64,000 nucleotides of DNA, taken from positions 930,001 through 994,000 of the forward strand of contig JARFXM010000007.1 of the NCBI GenBank assembly GCA_029532625.1, in the 5' to 3' direction. This document shows positions 48,873 through 60,946 of the stretch, piece after piece. How positions within the stretch are numbered: position 1 is the stretch's first letter; every line of letters starts with the position of its first letter. Origin of the DNA: Lomentospora prolificans. Its lineage: Eukaryota; Ascomycota; Sordariomycetes; Microascales; Microascaceae. The notes beneath the pieces were generated by a model that did no database searches, was not told where the DNA came from, and saw nothing but the letters and a program-made list of their open reading frames with translations. The translations under genes were made by a program, and so were the position numbers.

Positions 48873-51556
48873 TCATACTTTCTCCTCGTTATCCTTCTTT
48901 CCGCCCCGAATCCAACCCCATAGTCTCCTCTTCTCTTCTGCCGTCACAGTGCCTCGAGGGAAAGCAGGCAGACTCGTAGTCGGGGGTACGGAGCGTCTCC
49001 TCCCTCCCAAGGCTCCACTCCATGGCCTTGTGGGCTCGGCTCCCTCGCCTTCTGTCACGCGGCTCCCCGACCAGATGGACCTCCACGGCCTCGGCTGCGC
49101 GCGCATGCGGCCCGGTCTGTCTGCAGAAGAGCGCCACCCGATCGACGTGAGAGCCCGGAGCCGCTCCAGATAGTTATTGATGGTGTTGTTTACCGAGCGG
49201 CTTTGGAGGAGGATGAGAAGGATGATGAAGGGGACGCATACGCAGACCATGGTGGTTGCGAAGCGCCAGTCTGTCGCGGGGATGTCTAGGGCGGTAATGC
49301 CGAAGACGGACTGGATTTTGCAGTGTTAGCTCTTCTTTCCTCCAAATTCCCAAGCCGGGGGTTGGGGGGGGGGGGGGGGGGGTGGTTGTTGTTGTTGTTG
49401 TAAGGCGAATCATGCTGATACTTACAGTGACAAACGTCAAGGGAAGGAAAACCATCGAGCTCAGCGTGAGTATGCGAATGTTGTCGCCCTGCTCGATAGC
49501 GCGGCGGCTCTCCATGATGGAACTGCCGCTGAACAACTGCTCGCGCAGGCTTTGGATCTCGCGGCGAGTCTCCTTGTTCTTGAGGTATACGGTCCAAAGG
49601 TCGGCGAGGACGCGGTCCAGGTCCGCGCGGAGAGAGGCCATGCGGGAGAGGTAGTTTTGGCCAGCTGGGGAGTCCGGGTCGGGGTGGGGCCAGAGGGTTG
49701 GGTGGGTGCCGGACCAGAAGGCCGGGGTGAAGGTCTCGTCGTAGGCGGTTAGCATTGCTTTGATGCCTGTGTTGATGACACCGAGGGACATGTAGGCCCA
49801 GAAATAGCGGCGGATGTCTGCGGCGGGGTGGGTTAGTATGGCGTCAAGGAGGTAGTAATGATATAGGAGGGGGAGCAAGGCTTACAGGTGAAGTGCTTGT
49901 CTTCGAACAGGAGCTTGTCCCGGATTTTGTTGTCAAACATGAAGTTGATCTAGGCTCCGTTAGCACTCAGAGACGAGACGATATAGCAAGTAAGATGGCC
50001 GCTTACATTGGGAGTAATGAGCTTGGTGATCTTCTCATGCAAGATACGGTTTCTCCGAGTTGCATCCTGGTACTCTACCACAAGAGCATCCAAAAAGGCG
50101 TGAGGTCCATTTAGTAAAACCTTGCCCTCATCCTCACTCCTATCCGTATGCTCGTCATCAGGGAAAGATTGGATATTGAGCAGCTGCCACGGAGCAAACG
50201 TGTCAAAGACATATCCTTCCCTCGGAGGCTTCCCTCTCCGCCTTCGGATTCGGGTCTGCGTGGGGTCTCCGCCTAGAGACAAGGCAACGACAGAGCTGCA
50301 CTCGGCGATGTCGATGTGGTCCTGGGAGCGCTTGTCGGCCGGACGGTTATCAAACCTTTCCCAGTGTGCGGGCTCGTGGCCTTGTTCGACCACCGTGTAG
50401 TACTTGAAGACGAAGAAGAAGCTGCGCTGGCGAATGAAGGGGTCTGATACCCCGGGAAAAGGAGAGTGGAATTTGGGCCGGCCATCAGATTCGGTCTGTG
50501 ATGATGTGGGTTTTGGTTCGGGAGGAAAGGCTCGGTTCATGTAGGCGGTCGTCTTGCCGCAGTTTCCGGTGGATGTGACTAGTTGAGTAAGGAGCTCGTC
50601 CATGTCGAAATACTTGGCCATGGCGAAATGGAGCGAGCCGAACACCAGGGCCGTGGGTTCTTGGACAATTCTAGAACCATATTAGATTGTGGTACATGAG
50701 AGTTCGAACGGAGTACTCACGTTATTCTTCCGACAGTCTCCTGAACTTCGTAATTCAGGCTTTTGATCTTGTCCCAGACAGTAGCCACATCCACTTGTTC
50801 AGGAGCAGAGCAAGTGTCCTCATCATCATACTCATGCGGTTTCTCTACTCCCTGGACTTGCCGGGCAAGACAATCCATTCCGACGTTATACACTTCACAA
50901 GTCGAGTTGCCATAACACTCGTTCTCATAAGCAGCGAAGTGTCTTAGCGACTGCGCCCAGTCGATGCTAGTGCCAGCGCGCTTCTTGATGAAGTCCTCCA
51001 TCGCAATAGCTGCGCCCTCGGTAAAGTCGGTATGGAACAAGTAGTTCAAAAGATCCTTATCCTGGAGGTGTACTGTATCGAGCAGCCGCGTAACACCCTT
51101 GAATTCCGCCGCCGGCCGCTGAGACTGAGGCAGCGGATGCTGTTGCTGCGAGCTGGAGGGCTCAAGCAGCGGAAGGAAATGGATATCATCCTCGTTGGCT
51201 TCATGGCATGTTCCCGTGCTGAAGTTGGAATGCAGAGAGGCAGGGATGTGTTTCGATTCCGCAAAGAGCCTCCTCTCGTTGGGCTGTTCGAGAGTCTGGC
51301 GGCGGGAGTGGCGCAGAGATCCAGGTAAGCCGAACTCTGAGCTTGTGAGCGTGGGTGTGCTCACCGGCCGGAGAGGAGGCGTGTTGAGGATCTCGTTTGC
51401 GCGAGAACCGGCTCGTTCGCGACTGGTCGTGGTCGGGGCGGCGGCGGGCTGTGCGGGAGAAGCGCTGGTAGTGTCACGAATTAGTTGGAGAAGGAGCTCG
51501 TTCTGGGTTTGGAGAGCCTTGAGGACTTCTTCTAGGTTAGACTGGGAGGAGGTCAT
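48873..51556 (-). CDS. CorA-like membrane protein (Mg2+ transporter superfamily)
   Basis: Five exons, 51556-50721, 50670-50007, 49949-49886, 49817-49426 and 49310-48873, giving 797 residues. The first about 330 residues are a cytosolic region with a coiled N-terminus, Pro/Ser-rich linker and acidic patches. The later part has the CorA architecture: a long helical region (YIRRYFWAYMSLGVINTGIK, then LSRMASLRADLDRVLADLWT and SLREQLFSGSS), then TM1 across the exon 4/5 junction (LTLSSMVFLPLTFVT/SVFGI, about 636-657) and TM2 (MVCVCVPFIILLILL, about 671-688). The usual GMN loop after TM1 reads G656-I-T658, so cation selectivity is uncertain. A basic cytosolic tail of about 110 residues follows. The large extra N-terminal region is common in fungal CorA-like proteins of unknown function. 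Intron 4 (115 nt) holds a C19 run on the coding strand. Confidence 0.88.
49364..49382. repeat. G19 run with adjacent (GTT)n, inside an intron
   Basis: 19 consecutive G on the plus strand followed by GTGGTTGTT and GTT repeats, lying within intron 4 of the CorA-like gene (C19 on the transcribed-sense strand). Confidence 0.9.
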
Positions 51557-53566
51557 AGCTAGATCATAAAAGAGATAGGAATTCTATAGTATTGGTATCA
51601 CAATTTGTCATACAACTGATTGATTGATTTACATTTGAAGAAGCTACAGACAAGTGGGTGAGAACAGAGAAGAATCAACAATAACAATATCCAGATCTAC
51701 ACAAGAGATATCACGAATTTGTATTCGCGGGCGCATAGCTCTATGCCGAGGCCCCATGATCACTTCGATATCGGGGCTGCTGCCTGCGGGGCATGGGAAA
51801 TTGTGTGCTTGATTTCATCATCAGGAAATGGAGAAGAGTATGGGCGAGATGGGCGAGGCTGGGAGGCTATGTTCAAATGGGGCCCAGCTGGTGCGTTGTC
51901 CATCTCCATCGGAAATGGGAGTTTAGGCTGTCGGAGCCCACCGACGGCTGGTTTGGGCAAAGGGCGGCGAGAGCGAGTGCTTCCCTGGAATTCAAGCTTT
52001 CATTTTGACGACCTCGACTTACATCTGCATCAAGTGGACCCCTCCATTCCAACCTTTCCTGGGGCTGGAGAGGGTGGACTCAGGCTTTCCCGGTGCGATG
52101 GTTGGAAGAGAAGGAAACCTGCAGATGAGCGACAGGGAAGACGCCTGGGCTGTGACTGGACTTGCATGAACATTGTAGGAGTTAAAATAGCAGCCAGTTG
52201 CCAAATCCGGGGACCAAAAACAATTCCACGCCTCCTCCATGTTTCCGACTCGGAGATATCTGTGCATGGGCAGGCATGGGCAGTGCGTGTGGATGCATGG
52301 AGATATGGAGACCTAAACGCCCAGGTGATCCCGATTGATGACTGGCCAATTCGAGACACCGAGTAGAAAACGAGGCGAGCAGCACCGGCTAATGGTGTGG
52401 GTGGGTTTTTGTTATTAGGAGATTAAAAAAACAGGGTCGAGTCGGAGTTGGAGGGCGAGCCTAGCGTCTTCGAAGTCGCTGAGATATCGAGAAGGAGGCG
52501 AATGACATCGCCCGGCAGCTGTGGGAAAGAGCAAAGGGAGAGCAGAGCAGAGCCCTACGCGGATATCGTCGGCGGAAGGGGATGTGAGAATGGGCAAACA
52601 ATGTCCCGCCTTACACTTTTCTACGCCAAGTTTCTTTTGGTTTTTGGTTTTGGTGGGGGCCCATGTTGGTTTGAGCGATTGAGACTAGCTTGTTTGGATC
52701 GTGGTTTCTTTCTGGTCGCTGGCCACGAAATGGAGGAACGAAGGGTGATGAACGCATCATGGATGGATCCTCCCAAGTATTCTCTCTCCCCCACCTCTTG
52801 CGCGGACTTATCCCGATAATTAAGACCACGATCGCCCAGTTACGTCAAGTGTGGACCAGCTAGCTGGCTGTGCTCATTAGCCAGCTTTGTTTCATTCGGC
52901 TCGGGGACTAGAAGGGCTCTAGAAGGCCGTCCGCGATCGGCACACCGACTTAATTCACATTACTCACTATCTCACATATATATTACGCCATCAAAATCAG
53001 GAACATCTCACTTTGTTCTCATTTGGCGAGGAAAATCGTCGATTGGTCGTGATTTGCTGGCGAAGCCGTCGTCTGAATGTGCACGTGTGGTTTCCCTCGT
53101 GGTATCCCTTCTATTAACTACTTGCAGCGAGCCATGCTCCCTTAAGCCCTATATTGATTTTATTTTTATATCTCGTACCAAATGCAGTAACAGGTTGCGA
53201 ATCCCGCGAACAGGGAAAGGCGGGGTTGATTGGTAGAGGTATCAAAAGAAAAGCATGCCGAGAATAACATCTCGACAAAGGATGTTCCATAGTCTTCTTG
53301 CGTCATGAATGCGCTTGTCCGCCCTCACATTTGATTCTGACATCCGTTCCGTCTTCCCCTTCCCTCCATTAACCCACGGTCGTCAACTCATACCCTTGTT
53401 CCTGTTTAATTTTGCATCGTAGCCAACGCCTTATCCATCCCTTTCCCATGCGCCTCTCTTGCTCCAGAAATGCTACTCGAGCTTGGTGTGTTGGATTTTA
53501 CGGGAGGCGAGCAGTTGATGGCGGACGTGCTGGAACGGTCAAACGATCCTGAGGGTTGATGACCAC
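51557..53566. other. Intergenic 2 kb, CorA-like promoter and ASF1 3' flank
   Basis: The right end is the 3' flank of ASF1 and the left end the promoter of the CorA-like gene. The long open frames here (for example 51719-52366, +) begin at TTG and show no domain. Nothing else recognised. Confidence 0.5.
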
Positions 53567-54661
53567 CTAATGCGACATCACCACTTCAGCTGGCTTTGCG
53601 CCGTTCGCCTTCTCGCCGTCGTCTACCTCCATGGCATCTTCATCCATGGCATCGCCCTCCTCACCCTCCTCCTCACCTTCCTCCTCCTCCTCGCTCTCGC
53701 CCTCAATGTCAACACTGCCGTCGTCGGAGAGTTCGTCCTCTTCCTTAGCATCGCCCTCATTATCGGCGTCGGCCATGTTAGAGTCGCCGGCCGCGTCTTC
53801 GCCATTGGCTTCAACTTCAGCTTCTTCCTCCTCGGCTTCCTCAGCACCATATTCCTCGCCATCGGCCACGAGATCAGCCTCGGGCTGCTCAGGAGGGAAT
53901 TCAGCGGGAGCAGACGCTTCAGAGTCCCTAGATTGAGTGATATGCATGATTAGACAAGAACTCGACAGCCACAATTGCGAAATAACGGTTGCCTATTGTA
54001 GAGCTTGGTGTCTTGCATGTGTGCAAGGGAGTGAAAAAGAGACGTACCATTTAATGGCAAATCGAGTAACCCTAGGCTTCTCGGCAAGAATGTTGCGCTT
54101 GACCCTCTCGATGATGGGCTTCGCAGGGGGTTCGGCGTTCAACTCCTCGGAGTCGTATTCGTTGTTCACATAATAGCCAACGCGGACAAATTCGCGGCCA
54201 TCGTACGCACAGGTCAAAAGGATGACGGTAACGCCCAGAATATCGGAGTCGGGGATACGCTTAGTGTCGGGCGCCTCGGCCTCGAAGGGGAACTTGCTCA
54301 CGCCAACGGGGATAGGGCCGACGAGAAGGGAGTCGAGCTCTTGGTCATATTGGTCGCTGCGAGATTGTTAGCTCTGTCTCCTGCGTGCATGGCGATAGAA
54401 TTGAACGCGATCGAACGACTTACGAAGTTGCAGAACCAACGTAGGTGAGCTTCCACTCAAGATCTGCGGGTAAAAATGTCAGCAACGGCTGCATGCGATG
54501 TGTGCGCGACAGGGTGGAGGGCTGAGGAATTGGCGGTGTAAATATTGCATACCCTTCTCGAGAGGCTCAAGGCACTCAAAGGTAATTTCAAACTCGTATT
54601 TATCGGTGAACTTGGCCGGATTGTTCAGCACGTCCACTCCGAGAAGAGAAACGACAGACAT
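53567..54661 (-). CDS. ASF1: Histone chaperone Asf1
   Basis: Four exons, 54661-54553, 54463-54424, 54356-54048 and 53927-53567, giving 272 residues, with start context CACCATGTC. The conserved immunoglobulin-like core is residues 1-155: MSVVSLLGVDVLNNPAKFTD, FEITFECLEPLEKGDLEWKL, TYVGSATSSDQYDQELDSLL, VGPIPVGVSKFPFEAEAPD, ILGVTVILLTCAYDGREFVR, VGYYVNNEYD and the closing ILAEKPRVTRFAIKWD. The remaining about 115 residues are an Asp/Glu-rich tail typical of fungal Asf1. It binds the H3-H4 dimer and hands it to CAF-1 and HIR in replication-coupled and replication-independent nucleosome assembly. All introns are GT-AG (89, 67 and 120 nt). The second exon is only 40 nt. Confidence 0.96.
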
Positions 54662-57600
54662 GGTGACTCGGATATTTGCTTTGTCTCAGTCAATACTAGC
54701 AAGCGTCGATGTCGATGCAGATGCAGGGCCAATGTCGGCGCGGGGTAGGCAGCGGATTGCAGATGAGGGGATATAGAGGGAAGTTTTTGTGCGCGTAGGC
54801 TAGAAATTAGCAAGCTGAAGGGAAATTGCCCATGAAAAGGGAGGAGAGGATTCTGGTCGAAGATAAACGCTTGATTGTCACACCAGAGACTGCGAAAGGA
54901 GGAAGGCGCTCGGCCAAATGATGATGGCTGGCGACGACAGTCAATAACTCGACGCGACCTTGTGTGGAAATTCGCGTGCGAGGGGATTGATAAGACTAGA
55001 GAACCCTGCATGCACTTTAGACGCGTCCAGCGCCAAATACCAACCTCAAATCCATAACATGAGTCGCTCAGTACGGCCGCCACAAAGAGCGGGGTTGGGG
55101 CAACGCCTGGCTAAACGTGGCGTTCGTCATAGCGTTGCGATAGTGGCCTGGCCCTGGCGTCTTATTCCCAGCACAGTGACCAGGACCTGCAAGGATCCGT
55201 CCCGGAGATGCTTATCTAAGCAGTATGTGGAGAACCCTGCGAGCACCTACCTACGCCCCAGTCGCCTCCGTTTTCCCCTGTGTGTGGGTGTGGCTTGACC
55301 TAGAACATGTGCAGAGCTTACTCTCGTCAGCGATGTCATGGAAGTGACTCGTCATGCCGTATCCGCAATGCTATAACTGCACAAAGTCTCGATGCTTCCA
55401 TGGCATCGTCAACTTCCCGTAGCCAAAGCACTGTGACCCTCTCACGCCCCTCATCTAGAGCTATGGGCCTCAGTTACTCGCCAAGCGCCACAACTTCCGC
55501 ACCTACAAGTGTCGGAGCTTCGCTGTCTAACTATAACCCGTTATTGCTTGATAAGACGCGAGGAGGCTGCATCTTGAGCTATCAGGATTTCAGTTTGAGA
55601 TGAAGCGCCTTTATCCTGAGACAATTCTATCAAACTGGTCAATAGCATTAAATGCTAGGTTCCCCTTATGGCTACAGCCTAAAGTGATATTTGGGATTCA
55701 AGAGAGTGTGAGGCATGTACTGCAGTATGTGGCCAAGAGAGACGCTGAAGTGGATTGCTATAGTACGTGGGAGATAGTGCTTGCGGCTAAGTACTAGTAC
55801 AGCACTATGCTTAAAGTTCGCAGAGCCCCATTGATGGTAGTGGTGACAGTTCGCATCACTCTCCTTCTTCTAGACCACAGGCTACTGATTATAAATGACG
55901 ATGGATTTCATATTCGGGAAGTCGGGTACCAGGGTTTATGTCTACGAACCCATTCTCAGGCTCCTCGGATCTTGAGACCAACCAACTTTAAATCTACCTC
56001 TCAAATCCATGATCATTTATGCTACCCAGGGTTCTTATGATGCTATTGTTTTCATCTAAGAAGAAATAGCCTTGGGACCTATGTTAGCTACGTATCCACC
56101 AGCGTGCCGCCCCGGGCCAAAGCTTGAGGATCGCCCTGCTAAGGCAAGGCCCTGGCTCTACATCTTAACATATATCGATAGACCACTATGCCCTCCTTTG
56201 TGCGAAGACCATTCCCATAGCGGAGGCAGAGCTGGTCTCGTCCTGCACCATAAAACCGATTTTACGAGTATCCTGTGAGGAAACGGAAAAACGGTACCTA
56301 GATTGCACTCCACCCGCCCTAGCCATTGCCTTCTTCTACTTCCATGATAGCGCTTGCGAGTAGCAATCATCTGCCTACATCGGCTGGCTTGGTGATACAA
56401 GCACTAGTGTGATGAGCTTCGCATCTACTATTAAGACCTTCCTTTGAACGGAGCCATCAGGGGATTCTGTGAAATGGTTTGGGAGCCGGGCCGAACTGTA
56501 TATTGAAGGTGGTGGGGGCGAGTGCGCCACGCCGAGCCGGTTCGATATCCCCAGATCAAGTGTCCGCCTAATTCTGGAACTCTCACCGCGCAGCACGATT
56601 GACAGACACGCTTCGCAGCCATAGAATATGCCCGTCTTCCATTACAATGTTCGTGCAGTGGTGTTGCCCCCGTGATTGCCCCGGTGAGAGAGTTTCAGCT
56701 CCCAGCTGTGCGGTAAACGAGGGTGGCGGCGTGTGTAATAATACGGCAGAAACTTCAAGCGTTGGCTAAAGCTTGTAAGATAGAGAACGTTTATGGATAT
56801 CAATCGAATCCATTTCCCTGCTCCAATATGGTCCCCTGTTATTAGAATGAAGATGCGTCGGTACTCCCAGAGAGAGAGGTCAAGGCGAATTTTACTATCT
56901 AAGCTCAACTTTAGACAAGCAACTAGGTGTATATTTAAACAATAACGTATCATTCTCCATTGGCAATCTCACATGCTCGAAACCATTGTTCGTGGCGTTG
57001 GCGTTCGGCGTTCTGCATCAGAAGTAAGGACCATGACGATCTTGAAGCGCAACACGGGCTCCTAGCAATAATTAGCCGGGATTCCTCCGCGCACTCCACT
57101 TCGATGCGTCTTCCCTTCACCGCCTTTGGAGCAATTATTCTGCCGCCCTGTCGCCTCGCATGCCTCTTGTTGGCATTTTTCCTCCGACAGAAGCTTCTCT
57201 CGTGCAGTCCTGTTTGTCCCCTCCATCTCAGTATTACCCCCATTCGAATCCTCTGCTGTTTCTCGGCCATCTCCATGCAACTGAATCTTTAATGCGATCT
57301 CAATAATTTATTTTCTCCATCTCCGCGACGCCGCTCACCCTTCTCCCGAGCTCCTGAGTGCGAAGAACGAGCTTCGCACTCATCGATCGATCGACCCATT
57401 CTTCTGGCAATTCTCGATCATCGACCTGGACCCGCGCTTTCTTTCTTATTCTGATACCCCATTGTCACTAGGGATTCCAACCTCATACCGCTCTCCGAAC
57501 TACGTAAGCCGTCGGCTGGCGTGGCCTTTTGATAACGGGACGTTCAGCTTTCTCCCGCCCACTCCAGACACCGCATTTATCAAGTTTGTGGGTTTCCCCC

Positions 57601-57790
57601 TGTGACCGCCTGGTGTTTTTCATTCTTAGCTCAATTTTCAATCGATGACTGACCAATATTCCCTAGTAAACGATTGTACCCTAACAGACTCCACGATTGG
57701 AATCGGATTCGCCCGACTTCGACTCTTATGCCACGTCTCTGATTCATTCCTATCTTTTCGAACTGCCGGACCATATTGGCGATCGCAACG
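54662..57790. other. Divergent intergenic region between ASF1 and RNA14
   Basis: 3.1 kb. The left 0.3 kb should be the ASF1 promoter. The right about 0.5 kb is CT-rich (57,290-57,790) and likely the RNA14 promoter and leader. The middle, especially 55,550-56,100, is more AT-rich and has several 60-100-codon frames with no recognisable domain. It could be decayed mobile DNA, but I cannot show this. Confidence 0.45.
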
Positions 57791-60700
57791 ATGTCGGCAG
57801 ATGATGCGAATGATCAGGCGCCCTACGAAGGTGCATCTTGGGAAGAAGGTGGTCTTGAAGGCGAGGGACCTGATGATTATCAACCCGAAATTCAACTTTG
57901 CGACGAGCACACTCAAGATCCTAGTTTGACTGGTGACCAAACCTCCGCTGAATATGGTGACAATGGCGAAGATTTCGGTGACGATGGCGCTGAGTATGAT
58001 CCAGAGACTATTGGTGCTCCGTCTGAGCCCGTTATGCCTGAGCCCAAGCCCTCCAAACCCCAGACAACCGGAGGCTTTATAATTCAAGACGATTCAGATG
58101 ATGAAGACGACAGCGGTGCAGTGCCCGCGGAAAGTGCCAGTGCACACCCTATCCGTGCTCAGGACCAAGCGGTGCCTGCTGCCTCCCGTGCTCACAATAT
58201 CCAGGTGACCAATGGTTCTACTCCTTCTCACACGCCCGGAAGCGCCCTGCCTAACCCGCAGGTGGCCACTATTTCTGGCCAAGGCACTTTAGATCGTGTC
58301 GCAGTGCTAGAGGATCGCATTAAGGCCGACCCTCGTGGGGATATGGATTCATGGCTCGGGTTGATTGAGGAGTATCGGCGTCGTAACAACCTCGACGAGT
58401 TGCGCTCGACCTACAACCGATTCCTTGAGCTCTTTCCCCAATCAGTAAGTCTTTCGCTATCATACTGCGAATTTCGGGTTGACTCGTGACTAACCTTGAG
58501 GGATCATCTAGGCCGAAGCTTGGGCTTCTTGGGTTGAGTTGGAGCTGGGGCTAAATAATTTTGTCGAGGCCGAGCGTCTTTTTGGCCGTTGCCTCATGCT
58601 TGCTCCGAACGTTCGACTCTGGACCGTTTACCTGAACTACATCCGCCGACGTAACGACTTGAACAACGACCCCGATGGCCGCCTTCGAAAGGTCGTTACC
58701 CAGGCATACGAGTTTGTCATCGACACAATCGGAGTCGACAAGGACTCGGCTCAGATTTGGCAAGACTATATTCAGTTCATCCGAAGCGCACCTGGCCAGA
58801 TTGGTGGTGGGAGCTGGCAAGACCAGCAAAAGATGGACCAGCTTCGGAAGGCCTACCAGCGGGCGATCTGTGTGCCCACCTCCGCCGTGAACAATCTATG
58901 GAAAGAGTACGACCAGTTTGAGATGGGATTGAATAAGATGACGGTAAGTTGATTAAGTATATATTTGCAAACTTGGATATTTTGCGTTACTGACTGCTCT
59001 CTAGGGCCGCAAGTTTATTCAGGAACGATCTCCTTCTTATATGTCGGCGAAGAGTGCTAACATTGCGCTGGAGAACATTACACGTAACCTTAACCGCACA
59101 ACGTTCCCTAGGCTTCCTCCCGCCCCTGGTTTCGAAGGAGACGCAGAATTCTCTGAGCAAATTGAGATCTGGAAAAAGTGGATTGCCTGGGAGAAGGAGG
59201 ATCCTCTCGTCCTCGAACCCGATGAGCCTGCCGTCTACAAACAGCGAATTCTCCACTGCTACAAGCAAGCCCTTATGGCTTTGCGTTTTGTTCCTGAAAT
59301 ATGGGTTGACGCTGCCGAGTGGTGCTTTAAGAATCAAATTACCCAGAACAACCAGGATACTGGGCTTGAGTTCCTGACTCAGGGCATTGCGGCCAACCCT
59401 GAGAGCGTGCTTCTCGCGTTGAAGCATGCTGACAGGATAGAGTCTACGCACGTCGGAGGGGAGAGCGACGAGGCCAAGCGTGAGTTCGCGAGCGCTGTTC
59501 GAGGACCCTATAACAAGGTGCTTGACACGCTCTATGACATGTGCAAGGATCTGAAGGAGAAGGAACAGGCCGATGTCGCCCAGGTTGAACGGATCCTCGC
59601 CAACAATGCTCCGGCTGCGGACGGCTACGATGACGATGACGACGTAGATGTATCGACTACGAATGCCGAAAAGGAGAACCGCTTAAAGGCCATTAGGCAG
59701 GGTTACGCTGCTCGTGCTGAGCTTCTTTCAAAGACAATTTCCCATGTTTGGATTGCTTTGGCCAGGGCCATGCGCAGGATCCAGGGCAAGGGTGGCGTCG
59801 GTCAAGGAGGTTTGCGTCAGGTGTTTGTTGAGGCTCGGAAACGAGGAAAGCTCACAAGCGATGTGTACGTCGCTGTAGCTCTTATGGAATCGGTAGTCTA
59901 CCGAGATCCTGTCGGAGCAAAAATTTTTGAGCGAGGAATGACGCTCTTCCCCGAAGATGAAAATTATCTCTTGGAGTACCTCAAATATCTGCACTCCAAG
60001 GACGATACAACCAGTAGGTTTTAACTTGGTCCCAAATCAACCCTACTAGACGAAGTGGCGTAGCTAACCTACTTCTTTAGACGCACGAGTAGTCTTCGAG
60101 ACCTGTGTCAACCGTTTGACCCAGAAGCCAGAAACCCTCTCCAGGGCCAAGCCTCTATATGCATACTTCCACAAGTACGAATCGCAGTACGGCGAGCTCG
60201 CTCAAATCTCTAAACTCGAAGCGCGAATGGCAGAGCTCTTCCCCGATGACCCCAAGCTGGCCACTTTTTCCCAGCGCTACTCAACGCCCAAATTCGATCC
60301 TATCAAGGCACCCATAATTGTGTCACCTGCAGCCCAGCTTCGGCCCAAGATGGTTATGCCATCTATTGAACAACCGCCTTCGGCTCGCCGAACGCAAAGC
60401 CCTGGGGCCCCCACCCATGGATCCCCTCGCCCTCAGTACATCCGGGCGACCGCATCCCCCAAGCGACCTTTCCCTGGTGACGACTATGATGAGCTCAATC
60501 GCCCTCGAAAGCTAGCCCGTGGCGAATCTCCCTTAAAGGGAGCTGCCGGACGCCGGCTGGATCAGCAGCGACGAAATCAAAGCTCCATGTTGCATCGAGA
60601 GCTTACCTTCTTCCTCAACATCCTTCCCCCTGCCTCGACGTATGACTCGGCGAGATTTAACCCTGCCTCGATGACCAAGCTTTTGCAGTCAACAATGGTG

Positions 60701-60946
60701 CCGGATTTCGCCACTTGGAAATCGGCCCAGGACCGTGCGGGAGGAGGTGCACCCCGGCATACTCCGGGCAGCTTCCCCGCCTTCCAACGGGCTCAAAGCC
60801 CCTTCACCGCAGGTGCGGGACGGTCGGGACACATCGCTGCCGCGTTCCCTCCTCAGCGACCCAACTCTCGTGGCTACGAGCAGTACGGTGCGCCTGCCCC
60901 TACCTATGGCCAGCCGCAGCAGCAATATGGCGGGTATCGCTACTAA
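57791..60946 (+). CDS. RNA14: mRNA 3'-end-processing factor Rna14 (CstF-77)
   Basis: Four exons, 57791-58444, 58512-58943, 59005-60013 and 60081-60946, giving 986 residues. An acidic, low-complexity N-terminus (about 1-165) precedes the HAT-repeat array (about 170-690): LEDRIKADPRGDMDSWLGLI, AEAWASWVELELGLNNFVEA, QIWQDYIQFIRSAPG, NNLWKEYDQFEMGLNK, IWKKWIAWEKEDPL, VPEIWVDAAEWCF and ILAN...VDVSTTNAEK. The Suf/Rna14 C-terminal region contains NARVVFETCVNRLTQKPET and YFHKYESQYGELAQI. A Pro/Gln-rich tail ends GQPQQQYGGYRY. Rna14 is the scaffold of cleavage factor IA, dimerising through HAT repeats and binding Rna15 and Pcf11 for pre-mRNA cleavage and polyadenylation. The ATG at 57791 is chosen because the five codons before it start only at TTG. 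Confidence 0.95.

Noticed and set aside
53570..53953. Hydrophobic plus-strand frame rich in Leu/Ala/Val
   Set aside because: Antisense of the GAG/GAC-rich acidic tail of Asf1, which reads as CTC/CTT codons on the opposite strand.
55307..55797. Two consecutive plus-strand frames in AT-richer DNA
   Set aside because: They vaguely suggest decayed transposase-like coding, but I could find no catalytic motif, terminal repeats or target duplication.
57776..57790. Five-codon N-terminal extension of Rna14
   Set aside because: It begins at TTG. The ATG at 57791 is the first methionine codon of the frame.
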